A stretch of DNA of 49,090 nucleotides, taken from NCBI GenBank assembly GCA_030426465.1, contig JAUHYK010000025.1:1-49090 (forward strand), in the 5' to 3' direction. This DNA comes from Alphaproteobacteria bacterium (lineage in GTDB: Bacteria; Pseudomonadota; Alphaproteobacteria; Caulobacterales; Parvularculaceae). The translations under genes and the position numbers were made by a program. The notes below the pieces were generated by a model. That model worked only from the letters and a program-made list of their open reading frames with translations, was not told the DNA's origin and searched no databases. Of this stretch, positions 16,516-24,260 are shown piece by piece (position 1 is the stretch's first letter; each line of letters begins with the position of its first letter).

Positions 16516-17328
16516 TCACGAAATGCCGGTTTTACGCCGAATGATGTCCCATTGAACTTCGCTGCGCGTGATCAACAGCGGCGTTCCCACCGCCACGCGC
16601 GGTAGATATGGCGCGCCGTCGGCGATGTAAGCGGCCTTGCCGCCAATCTCGCGAACAATCAACACGCCGGCCGCATGGTCCCATGGATAAACACGGGAAT
16701 AAACTGAAAAGTCGCGAATGCCGCGCGCCAGGTTAATATAGGCGTAAGCGGAGCATCGCGCCGGTTCAGTCTCATATGACGCGCGAAAGCGCGGCAGCCA
16801 CTCATCTTTCCATTTGCCTTGAAGAGAGCCGACGCCGCGATAGCCTCGAAGCTCTGCGCGTTTCGGCGAAGGCGCCGCCGCCAGCTTCTCGCCCCGCCAT
16901 GAGGCGCCGTCGCCTTTCGATCCGATCGCGCAACCCTTGTCCGGGATCGCATAGATCCAGCCCTGACGGATTTCACCCTTTTCAATGAGGGCGACAATCG
17001 TGCCGAACTCTTCGCGCCCGTGGACAAAATTGCGAGTGCCGTCGAGGGGGTCGACGATCCAGAACGCGCCGTCCTCCGTATCGAGGCGCGCCGTCAGCGA
17101 CGGGTCCGCAGCGGCGCCTTCCTCACCAATAAAGCTCGCACCGGGATATAGCCCTAACAGCGCCTGTTTAAGGCGCGCTTCAGCGGCGTGATCGGCGGCT
17201 GTCACGAAATCATTGGGGCCGGATTTCGTATCGATATCGCCTTCGGCAAGAGCGCCGAAGCGCGTCATGATTTCCTCTTCAGCGATCTCGGCGATCAGCC
17301 CCGCTACCTTTTCGGGATCGACAATCAT
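16516..17328 (-). CDS. Inositol monophosphatase family protein
   Basis: A 270-residue Mg-dependent phosphatase of the IMPase/FBPase/CysQ superfamily. Metal ligands are seen in FIGEEG, WIVDPLDGTRNF (Pro-Leu-Asp-Gly-Thr motif) and the C-terminal PWDHAAGVLIV. It could act on inositol phosphate, histidinol phosphate or 3'-phosphoadenosine 5'-phosphate; the last would fit the PAPS-forming cysNC nearby, but the sequence alone does not decide. Its start overlaps the stop of hflX by 4 bases (ATGA), so it is translated with hflX at the end of the ntrY-hfq-hflX block. Confidence 0.9.
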   Translation of the reverse strand: MIVDPEKVAGLIAEIAEEEIMTRFGALAEGDIDTKSGPNDFVTAADHAAEARLKQALLGLYPGASFIGEEGAAADPSLTARLDTEDGAFWIVDPLDGTRNFVHGREEFGTIVALIEKGEIRQGWIYAIPDKGCAIGSKGDGASWRGEKLAAAPSPKRAELRGYRGVGSLQGKWKDEWLPRFRASYETEPARCSAYAYINLARGIRDFSVYSRVYPWDHAAGVLIVREIGGKAAYIADGAPYLPRVAVGTPLLITRSEVQWDIIRRKTGIS

Positions 17329-18692
17329 GCGCGCTGTTCACTCAACTCTTCGGCTGCGGCGGCGCTGGCCGCCGGGAACTGTTTGAAAAACTGGCCTTCT
17401 GTTTTTTTCGAAAGCCGCACCGTGATGATCATATCATCACCGCTCGGTGTTTCCTCAATGATTTCCGCACGGCCATGAAGCCAGGCGCGCGCTGCGCCAA
17501 AGGGAGATGGCAGGCGTATTATGATGCGCTCATGCTCCGCAGTCAGCGCCTCTTCCACCAGCGCCAATAAACGGTCAACGCCCTCACCTGTCTGCGCTGA
17601 AATAGCGACACGCACCGGTTCGGCCAGCGTGCCGATACGTCCGTTCTGGCTGAGGCGTGCGATCGCCTCAACATCAAGGCGATCATCCTCTTCAAGGAGA
17701 TCGGTCTTGTTCAGCGCTTCAATGACTGGCCGTCCATCATCATGTTCCAGCCCGAGTTCGCCAAGCACATTGATGACGTCGGCCCGCTGAGCGTCACTAT
17801 CTTCATGTGCAATATCACGCACATGGATGATGACGTCAGCCTCCAGCACCTCTTCAAGCGTTGCGCGAAACGCCGCCACCAGCTGCGTCGGCAGATCGGA
17901 AATGAAACCAACTGTATCGGAGAGAATGAGCCTCACGCCGGACGGCAGATCAATAGAACGCATGGTCGGGTCAAGCGTCGCAAAAAGAAGATCCTCCGCC
18001 ATGACGCTCGCTTTCGTCAGGCGGTTAAACAGCGTTGACTTGCCCGCATTGGTGTAGCCCACCAAGGCGACAACCGGATGCGGCGCACGCTTTCTTTTCG
18101 CGCGTTGCAAGGTGCGGGTGCGGCGCACTTCCTCCAGCTTTTTCTTGAGGCGCACAATCTTGTCATCAAGGGCGCGGCGGTCAGATTCAATCTGCCGTTC
18201 GCCGGGACCGCCAAGAAAACCTGCGCCGCCGCGCTGGCGTTCAAGGTGGGTCCACGACCGCACCAGCCGCGAGCGCTGATAATCAAGATGGGCCAGGTCG
18301 ACCTGCAACCGGCCTTCCGCCGTCTGGGCGCGGTCGCCAAAAATTTCAAGGATAAGCGCCGTGCGGTCGAGGACTTTGGCGTCCCATTCCTTTTCAAGAT
18401 TGCGATGCTGCACAGGGGTCAACGCGCCGTCGACAATCACCAGCGCCGGCCGCGGCTCATGAGCGTCAAGCAGCGCCTTGATTTCCTCCACCTTGCCGCC
18501 GCCAAGGAGTGTCGCCGGGCGTGGTTTCTGCACCGGCGCAATCAATGTATCGACGATTTGCAGATTGATCGCAGCGGCGAGGCCCGCCGCTTCTTCAAGG
18601 CGGGCTTCGGGCGCGCGCAGTCCCTCCTCGCCGCGCAAAGCGGGATGAACGACGATCGCAAAAAGATTCTCAGACGTTTTCGGTTCAGACAT
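17325..18692 (-). CDS. hflX: GTPase HflX
   Basis: A ribosome-associated GTPase that splits stalled ribosomes under stress. Starting at MSEPKTSENLF it is 455 residues, the usual size. The glycine-rich N-terminal HflX domain includes ATLLGGGKVEEI and the linker GAGFLGGPGERQIESDRR. The G domain has the P-loop GYTNAGKSTLFN, DTVGFISDLP (G3) and NKTD (G4). The chosen start has no clear ribosome-binding site; an ATG-class start 36 bases upstream exists but adds nothing conserved. It follows hfq by 100 bases, which contain a GC-rich hairpin (arms 18714-18721 and 18733-18740) without a U-tail. Confidence 0.95.
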   Translation of the reverse strand: MSEPKTSENLFAIVVHPALRGEEGLRAPEARLEEAAGLAAAINLQIVDTLIAPVQKPRPATLLGGGKVEEIKALLDAHEPRPALVIVDGALTPVQHRNLEKEWDAKVLDRTALILEIFGDRAQTAEGRLQVDLAHLDYQRSRLVRSWTHLERQRGGAGFLGGPGERQIESDRRALDDKIVRLKKKLEEVRRTRTLQRAKRKRAPHPVVALVGYTNAGKSTLFNRLTKASVMAEDLLFATLDPTMRSIDLPSGVRLILSDTVGFISDLPTQLVAAFRATLEEVLEADVIIHVRDIAHEDSDAQRADVINVLGELGLEHDDGRPVIEALNKTDLLEEDDRLDVEAIARLSQNGRIGTLAEPVRVAISAQTGEGVDRLLALVEEALTAEHERIIIRLPSPFGAARAWLHGRAEIIEETPSGDDMIITVRLSKKTEGQFFKQFPAASAAAAEELSEQRA

Positions 18693-18792
18693 TGTATATG
18701 TATACGCTTTCGGGCGCCCGCAGCTCAAAAGCGCGGGCGCGACAGAAACTTACTACCATGAAAGGCGGGGCGGGTCTTCGCGGAGAGACGGG

Positions 18793-19032
18793 TTATTCGC
18801 CGTCTTCGCCATCCCAAAGCATCACTGGCGATTGCGGCATGACCGTTGAAATCGCGTGCTTGTAAACGAGCTGGGCGTGGCCATCGCGTTTCAAGAGCAC
18901 GCAGAAATTGTCAAACCAGCTGACAATGCCCTGCAATTTCACGCCGTTCACCAGGAAGATCGTCACCGGGATCTTGGTCTTGCGAACATGGTTCAGGAAC
19001 GTGTCCTGCAAGTTTTGCTTCTTCTCGCTCAT
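18793..19032 (-). CDS. hfq: RNA chaperone Hfq
   Basis: A 79-residue Sm-like protein that forms hexameric rings and pairs small RNAs with mRNAs. The Sm1 motif spans [20 protein letters not shown] and the Sm2 motif is YKHAIST, both canonical. The protein ends in a short acidic tail, as is normal for Alphaproteobacteria. It lies upstream of hflX and downstream of dat, the common alphaproteobacterial order. About 117 bases separate its start from the hairpin after dat and probably hold its own promoter. Confidence 0.98.
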   Translation of the reverse strand: MSEKKQNLQDTFLNHVRKTKIPVTIFLVNGVKLQGIVSWFDNFCVLLKRDGHAQLVYKHAISTVMPQSPVMLWDGEDGE

Positions 19033-19149
19033 TGTCCCGCTTCTCCGAGTCGGTTCGTGTTTTTATTGCAGCGCAGCAATCATCATGGCTTGGAATAACC
19101 GGGCTGGCAACTGGTTTACGCGTCAAGTTGGGTCTCATTTCATGAAATC

Positions 19150-19165
19150 GAGGGGAAATCCCCTC
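19150..19165 (-). terminator. Hairpin directly after dat
   Basis: Perfect 6-base arms GAGGGG and CCCCTC enclose a 4-base loop, beginning 3 bases after the dat stop codon on the minus strand. The RNA that follows (GATTTC) is only weakly U-rich, so this may reduce rather than end readthrough into hfq. On the plus strand the repeat is followed by TTTT, but no plus-strand gene precedes it. Confidence 0.45.
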
Positions 19166-19168
19166 TTT

Positions 19169-20023
19169 TCAACCCCTTGAAGCGCGAGCCTTGTATGCTT
19201 CCCGAAGCCGGAGGGCCACTGGGCCAGGTTTGCCAGCCCCAATTTCCGCGCCATCGATGGAAATGATGGGCATGACAAAGGAGGTCGCAGAGGTCAGGAA
19301 CGCCTCCGGCGCGGCCTTGGCCTCTTCCAGCGAGAACGGGCGCTCAATCACCTTGATCTGAAGCTCCTCGGCGCAGGCAATGGCGGTCTGGCGGGTGATT
19401 CCCCCAAGGATCTCATTTGTCTTCGGGTGAGTGATGATCGACCCGGCCTCATCGACAATCCAGGCGTTGGACGCCGAGCACTCCGTCACCATCCCGTCCC
19501 GGACAAGCAGCGCCTCAGCCGCGCCGGCTTTCGTCGCCGCTTCCTTGGCGAGCGCGTTGGGGAGGAGACCCACGGTTTTGATATCGACGCGGCCCCAGCG
19601 GATATCGGGCTGAGAAATCACGGCGATGCCCTTTTTGGCTTTTTCGTCGGACTGATCGAAATCGAAACGCCGCGCGGTGATGACAAGACTGGGCTCTGTT
19701 CCCTCGGGCGGAAAAGCATGATTGCGCGGCGCGACGCCACGCGTCACCTGCATATAGACAAGCGCATCTTTGAGGCGATTGCGGCGCACAACCTCAGCCA
19801 TGACAATTTTCAACGCGCGCATGTCCATTGGGGACGCCATTTGCAGCTCCCCAAGGGAGCGCTGCATCCGGGCGAGATGCCCTTCCATATCCCAGTAACG
19901 CCCATCGATGACGATGCAGACTTCGTAAATCCCATCTGCGAACTGGTAGCCGCGATCCTCGATATGGACCACGGCCTGGTTCTGCGGAACATATTGGCCG
20001 TTTACGTATGCGATGCGCGACAT
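19169..20023 (-). CDS. dat: D-amino-acid transaminase / class IV PLP aminotransferase
   Basis: A fold-type IV PLP enzyme of 284 residues that probably interconverts D-alanine and D-glutamate through 2-oxo acids. Family segments are IEDRGYQFADGIYEV at the start, RWGRVDIKTVGLLPNALAKE with the PLP lysine in D-I-K-T, and TECSASNAW near the phosphate site. ATG at 20023 is preferred; a TTG 33 bases upstream would overlap trkH. Branched-chain aminotransferase is a less likely alternative because of the D-I-K-T context and length. It lies in the common alphaproteobacterial slot between the trk genes and hfq. Confidence 0.9.
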   Translation of the reverse strand: MSRIAYVNGQYVPQNQAVVHIEDRGYQFADGIYEVCIVIDGRYWDMEGHLARMQRSLGELQMASPMDMRALKIVMAEVVRRNRLKDALVYMQVTRGVAPRNHAFPPEGTEPSLVITARRFDFDQSDEKAKKGIAVISQPDIRWGRVDIKTVGLLPNALAKEAATKAGAAEALLVRDGMVTECSASNAWIVDEAGSIITHPKTNEILGGITRQTAIACAEELQIKVIERPFSLEEAKAAPEAFLTSATSFVMPIISIDGAEIGAGKPGPVALRLREAYKARASRG

Positions 20024-20027
20024 AGTC

Positions 20028-21419
20028 TTACCATCTCCAGAATGCACGATTGACAAGCGCCAGCGCCACCGCCCCTTCGATCCGGCCCAGGATCATGCCG
20101 ACAATCAAAAGCCAGCGCAAAGGCTCGTCGAAAACGGCGTAGCCGTCCGCATGATCTGCGGCAAGGGAGATCAGCGGACCGGCGTTTGAAAGCGCCGCCA
20201 CCGCCGCCGCCGCCGCGAGGTCAAATGGATGCCCGCCAATGGACAGAGCCATCAACAAAAACGCCAACGTCATGGTGAAAACGAGGAAATGAATCCAGAC
20301 GCCCAGCTCATTCGCGACCCGGCGCCGGCCGAAGACTGCGCCGGGGCTGATGAGCCGCCGAAGCTCCTCGCGCGCGCGGCGCATGATCACGAGCCAGCGC
20401 AGCACTTTAAAACCGCCCGCGGTCGAAACCGCCGCAGCGCCGATGATCGTTGTGACAAGACAGGTCAAGAGCGGCGGCGGCTCGCCAATCACATAGCCAT
20501 TGGTGGTGACAAGCGACGCCGCGTTGAACAATTGCGGACCGAGCAGAACAACGTCCCCTGCCCCCGCCGTGACCCAGAACAAGAGCGCCGCCCAGATGAC
20601 GATCATCAGATAGGCGCCGGTTTCAATATCGCGCAATTTCTCGCGCTCGCCTTTCATGACCCGCGCAATGAGAATGAAATTGACGCCGCCCAGAAGAGTG
20701 AAAAAGAACAGCACCACCTCGACATTCATGCCATAGGCCGCGATGCCGTCCTCATGCGGGATGAACCCGCCCGAGGCCGATGTGGTCATCGCCAGAATCA
20801 CCGAATCAAAAGTCGGCGCGCCCGCAATGGCGAAGGCTGCGAAAGCGGCGATCGTCACAATGGCGTAAACCCCGGCGAAGGAAATGACGGCGTTCCGCAA
20901 GGGCCGAAGATAGGAATTGCGGTCGCCCCGGGAGAATGGCGGCAACAGCGTATCAATTCCTATGAAAGCGGGGCGAATGAAAATCGCCGCCGCGATCGCC
21001 AGCGAAGCGAGCCCGCCAAGCCATTGCAACTCCGCCCGCCAGAGCGCGCCGGCGGGGCTGGCGACAGCGCTGTCATGAGATAGCCAGGCCCCTGTGGTGG
21101 TCATCGCAGAAACAGATTCAAAATAGGCGTCCGCGAAAGAGAGCCCCTCCGCCATGATAGGCAGCGCCGCGAAAACAGGGATCACCGCCCACCAGATCAA
21201 AATAACGGAAAGCGCGCCGCGAAACCCAGAGGCGGAACGTTTGCCCATGGAAGCGGCATAGGAGCCGGCGCCGAACAGAAGGCAAGTCGAGAAAGCGAAA
21301 AGATAGGCGCCAGTGGTTTCTTCCGCCCCGGCCCAGGCGAGCAACAAGGGTGCGATCAGGGCGGCGGCGACGATAAATAATAGCGTCGCAGTGGTGCGCA
21401 GAATGCTGATTAGCGCCAT
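20028..21419 (-). CDS. trkH: Potassium uptake protein TrkH
   Basis: A 463-residue integral membrane potassium channel-like subunit. About ten hydrophobic helices are visible with pore-loop segments typical of the family: ESVSAMTTTGAW near residues 99-110, ILAMTTSASGGFIPHEDG near 210-227, and NAASLVTTNGYVIG near 313-326. A final one near NAGPLISLA completes four loops. Most carry a glycine as selectivity residue. Only 6 bases separate it from trkA upstream, so both subunits of the system come from one transcript. It is a little shorter than enterobacterial TrkH (483). Confidence 0.94.
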   Translation of the reverse strand: MALISILRTTATLLFIVAAALIAPLLLAWAGAEETTGAYLFAFSTCLLFGAGSYAASMGKRSASGFRGALSVILIWWAVIPVFAALPIMAEGLSFADAYFESVSAMTTTGAWLSHDSAVASPAGALWRAELQWLGGLASLAIAAAIFIRPAFIGIDTLLPPFSRGDRNSYLRPLRNAVISFAGVYAIVTIAAFAAFAIAGAPTFDSVILAMTTSASGGFIPHEDGIAAYGMNVEVVLFFFTLLGGVNFILIARVMKGEREKLRDIETGAYLMIVIWAALLFWVTAGAGDVVLLGPQLFNAASLVTTNGYVIGEPPPLLTCLVTTIIGAAAVSTAGGFKVLRWLVIMRRAREELRRLISPGAVFGRRRVANELGVWIHFLVFTMTLAFLLMALSIGGHPFDLAAAAAVAALSNAGPLISLAADHADGYAVFDEPLRWLLIVGMILGRIEGAVALALVNRAFWRW

Positions 21420-21425
21420 GTCCGC

Positions 21426-22799
21426 CTAGAAATATTCAATGCTGACGCGGAACATTTGTTCTACGTCTTTCACATTCTCGCGCATGGACATCAACACCAC
21501 ACGGTCGCCAGCGTTGATCACCATCTCACCGGTCGGCATCTGCACTTCATTGTCGCGGTAGACGGCGCCGATCATGACGCCTTCTGGCAAATTCGCCTCC
21601 CGCAAGGGCTTGCCCACCAGCGGAGACGTTTCAAGCGCAATCGCGTCAATCAACTCCGCGTCGCCATCGGACAAAGAATAGACGCCTTTGATACGGCCGC
21701 GCCGAATGTGCTGAAGGATGGTGGAGATCGTTGTTGCGCGCGGGTCCACATAGCGATCAACACCCACGGCTTCTGTGATCGGCCCGTAATCCTGATCGTT
21801 GATGAGCGCCAGCGACCGGCGCGAGCCTTCGCGCTTGGCGACGACCGACGCCAGGATATTCACCTGATCGTTGTCGGTGACCGACACAACAGTTTCCGCT
21901 TCCGCGACGCCGGCTTCACGAAGAATGGCGCGATCAAGACCATCCCCTTGCAACACGATGGTTCGTTCAAGTTCTTCAGCGATATCTTCAGCGCGTTTTC
22001 GATCCCGTTCGATCAGGCGGATTTTCATATTTCCCGTCTTCTCAAGACCCTTGGCGACAAAAAGGCCGATATTGCCGCCGCCGATGATGATAACGCGGCG
22101 GGCGGCGCGACCCGCCTCGCCCATGATCTCGAGCGCGCGCGCAACATCGTTGCGGTCAGCGATGAAATAGACGCGGTCGCCAGGCTCGAGCATATCGCCG
22201 GAATGGGCCCGCCACATGCTGTCGCCACGCCGGATCGCGACGATGGTGATTTTGAGATCAGGAAACAGCTCCGCCACCTGCCGCAATGGCGTGTTGACGA
22301 TGGGGCAATCTTCACGCAGCTTGACGCCCACCGCCCACACCCGTCCGTCCACGAATGATTTCGTTTCAAAGGCCCCTGGCGTGGTCATACGCTGAATGAT
22401 TGCCTCGGAGACTTCCCGTTCCGGTGAAATCACAACATCGATGGGGAGATGGTTGCGCGAAAAAATATCCGAATAGCTCGGGTCAAGATAACCCTGCGCA
22501 CGCACGCGCGCGATTTTGGTCGGCACATTGAAAAGGGAATGGGCGATCTGACACGCCACCATGTTCACTTCATCAGAGAAGGTGACGGCGATGATCATAT
22601 CCGCTTCGCGCGCGCCCGCCTCCTCCAGCGTCTGAGGATAAGCGCCGTTCCCAACGATACCGCGCACATCGAGCCGCTCGGTTACGGCGCGCACCAGTTC
22701 CTTGGACTGGTCGACAACCGTCACTTCATTGTTTTCTGCGGAAAGACGACGTGCGATGCCGACGCCCACGCGGCCGGCGCCGCAAACGATCACGCGCAT
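21426..22799 (-). CDS. trkA: Trk system potassium uptake protein TrkA
   Basis: The peripheral, nucleotide-binding regulatory subunit of the Trk potassium system, 457 residues. It has two repeats, each with a Rossmann RCK-N domain and an RCK-C domain. The first NAD site is VIVCGAGRVGVGIARRL (residues 3-19) and the second is VIIIGGGNIGLFVAKGL near 235-251. The C-terminal half has VMIGAVYRDNEVQMPTGE, typical of TrkA_C. It lies between ntrX (44 bases) and trkH (6 bases). The ntr-trk linkage is conserved in many Alphaproteobacteria. Confidence 0.96.
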   Translation of the reverse strand: MRVIVCGAGRVGVGIARRLSAENNEVTVVDQSKELVRAVTERLDVRGIVGNGAYPQTLEEAGAREADMIIAVTFSDEVNMVACQIAHSLFNVPTKIARVRAQGYLDPSYSDIFSRNHLPIDVVISPEREVSEAIIQRMTTPGAFETKSFVDGRVWAVGVKLREDCPIVNTPLRQVAELFPDLKITIVAIRRGDSMWRAHSGDMLEPGDRVYFIADRNDVARALEIMGEAGRAARRVIIIGGGNIGLFVAKGLEKTGNMKIRLIERDRKRAEDIAEELERTIVLQGDGLDRAILREAGVAEAETVVSVTDNDQVNILASVVAKREGSRRSLALINDQDYGPITEAVGVDRYVDPRATTISTILQHIRRGRIKGVYSLSDGDAELIDAIALETSPLVGKPLREANLPEGVMIGAVYRDNEVQMPTGEMVINAGDRVVLMSMRENVKDVEQMFRVSIEYF

Positions 22800-22843
22800 G
22801 ATCTGTTAATCCTCATATTTCGTCTGGCCTTATATGCCCGACG

Positions 22844-24232
22844 TCACGCGCTTTCCACGCGCATCTGCCCGTTAACGCCGAGCGCTTTCAGTTTTCGATG
22901 GAGCGCTGACCGCTCCATGCCGATAAACGCCGCCGTCCGGGAGATATTGCCGCCGAATCGGTTGATTTGCGCAATCAAATATTCACGCTCGAAACGCTCA
23001 CGCGCCTCACGCAACGGCAGGGTAATAATCTGTTCGAGCCCCTCACCCGCCGGGATCGTCAGACCCGAATCCATCACTTCGGTGGGCAGGTGCTCACAGG
23101 TGATCTCAATCTCCGGATCACGGCCCATCAGAATCAAAGTTCGTTCAATGACATTGCGGAGCTGGCGCACATTGCCTGGCCAGGCGCAAGCCTGCAGCGC
23201 GGCCATGGCCTCCGCCGAGAGAGGCCGCTTGGGCAAGCCGGAAGATTTGGCGATGCGGTCGACAAAAAACGCCGTGAGCGAAGGAATGTCCTCGCGCCGC
23301 TCATCAAGGCCGGGCGCATTGATCGAAACCACATTGAGACGATGGAACAGGTCTTCGCGGAACTTACCTTCAGTGGCGAGACCGAGAAGATCGCGCGACG
23401 TCGTCGACACGATGCGAACATCAACCTCCACCGCCTTTGCGCCGCCAACGCGTTTGAAGCGCTGCTCCACGAGAACACGTAAAATCTTGCCCTGCGTCTC
23501 CAGCGGCATATCAGAAATCTCATCGAACATGAGCGTTCCGCCATGGGCCTTTTCCATCAGGCCGATCATCTGCGTCTCGCCGTTCTCGCCTTCGATGCCG
23601 AAAAGCTCCTCCTCCATGCGGTCGGGCGCGATGGAGGCGGCGCTGGCGACGACAAAAGGACGGTTCTGGCGGTTCGAGCGCGCATGCAGCAAGCGCGCAA
23701 TCATTTCCTTACCGGACCCCGGAGGACCGGAAATCAGCACACGGGAACGGGCGTCGGCGACACGCTCGATAACGTTGCGCAACGACCCGACCGCCGCGGA
23801 CGAGCCAATAAGCCCCCAATCCGGCGCACGCTCGCGCAACTCGGAGACTTCACGGGTCAGCCGCGCCGCCTCTAGCGCACGATTGACCGCGAGGATCAGC
23901 CGGTCAGCGTTGAAAGGCTTTTCAACGAAATCATAGGCGCCCTTCTTGATCGCCGCGACCGCCGTTTCGATTGTTCCGTGTCCGGAGATGATCACCACGG
24001 GAAGACCGGGGTGAAGCTTCTTCAGCGCCTCAAGAATTTCGATGCCGTCCATTTCGGAATTCTGAAGCCAGACATCCAGAATAACGAGCGACGGCAGGCG
24101 ATCGCGCACCGCCGCCAGCGCAGCCGTAGAGTTCCCGGCCATGCGCGGCGCAAACCCCTCATCTTCGAGAATGCCCGAAATCAGCTCGCGAATGTCTTCT
24201 TCGTCATCAACGACCAGAACATCAATACTCAT
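22844..24232 (-). CDS. ntrX: Nitrogen-regulation response regulator NtrX
   Basis: A 462-residue NtrC-family response regulator. The receiver domain (1-120) has phosphoacceptor Asp53 in VILDVWL. The AAA+ domain has Walker A GPPGSGKE (169-176) and Walker B GGTLMFDEI (231-239). A Fis-type HTH ends the protein (ISRTAAFIGMERSALHRKL). The GAFTGA loop that contacts sigma-54 is absent: residues 212-230 read GIEGENGETQMIGLMEKAH instead. It may therefore act without sigma-54, as proposed for other alphaproteobacterial NtrX proteins. The start was chosen at MSIDVLVVDD, with AGGG 7 bases upstream, 28 bases after ntrY; an upstream frame extension would overlap ntrY and look unlike a receiver domain. Confidence 0.94.
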   Translation of the reverse strand: MSIDVLVVDDEEDIRELISGILEDEGFAPRMAGNSTAALAAVRDRLPSLVILDVWLQNSEMDGIEILEALKKLHPGLPVVIISGHGTIETAVAAIKKGAYDFVEKPFNADRLILAVNRALEAARLTREVSELRERAPDWGLIGSSAAVGSLRNVIERVADARSRVLISGPPGSGKEMIARLLHARSNRQNRPFVVASAASIAPDRMEEELFGIEGENGETQMIGLMEKAHGGTLMFDEISDMPLETQGKILRVLVEQRFKRVGGAKAVEVDVRIVSTTSRDLLGLATEGKFREDLFHRLNVVSINAPGLDERREDIPSLTAFFVDRIAKSSGLPKRPLSAEAMAALQACAWPGNVRQLRNVIERTLILMGRDPEIEITCEHLPTEVMDSGLTIPAGEGLEQIITLPLREARERFEREYLIAQINRFGGNISRTAAFIGMERSALHRKLKALGVNGQMRVESA

Positions 24233-24260
24233 AGTAATCCCTACGCCTTCTTCCGTGTTC

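Noticed and set aside
18714-18740. GC-rich hairpin between hfq and hflX as terminator
   Set aside because: There is no U-tail in the direction of transcription, so I do not call termination.
22449-23936. 495-codon plus-strand frame opposite trkA and ntrX
   Set aside because: It spans two antisense genes and is Ser/Arg-rich, the pattern produced by reading a GC-rich gene backwards.
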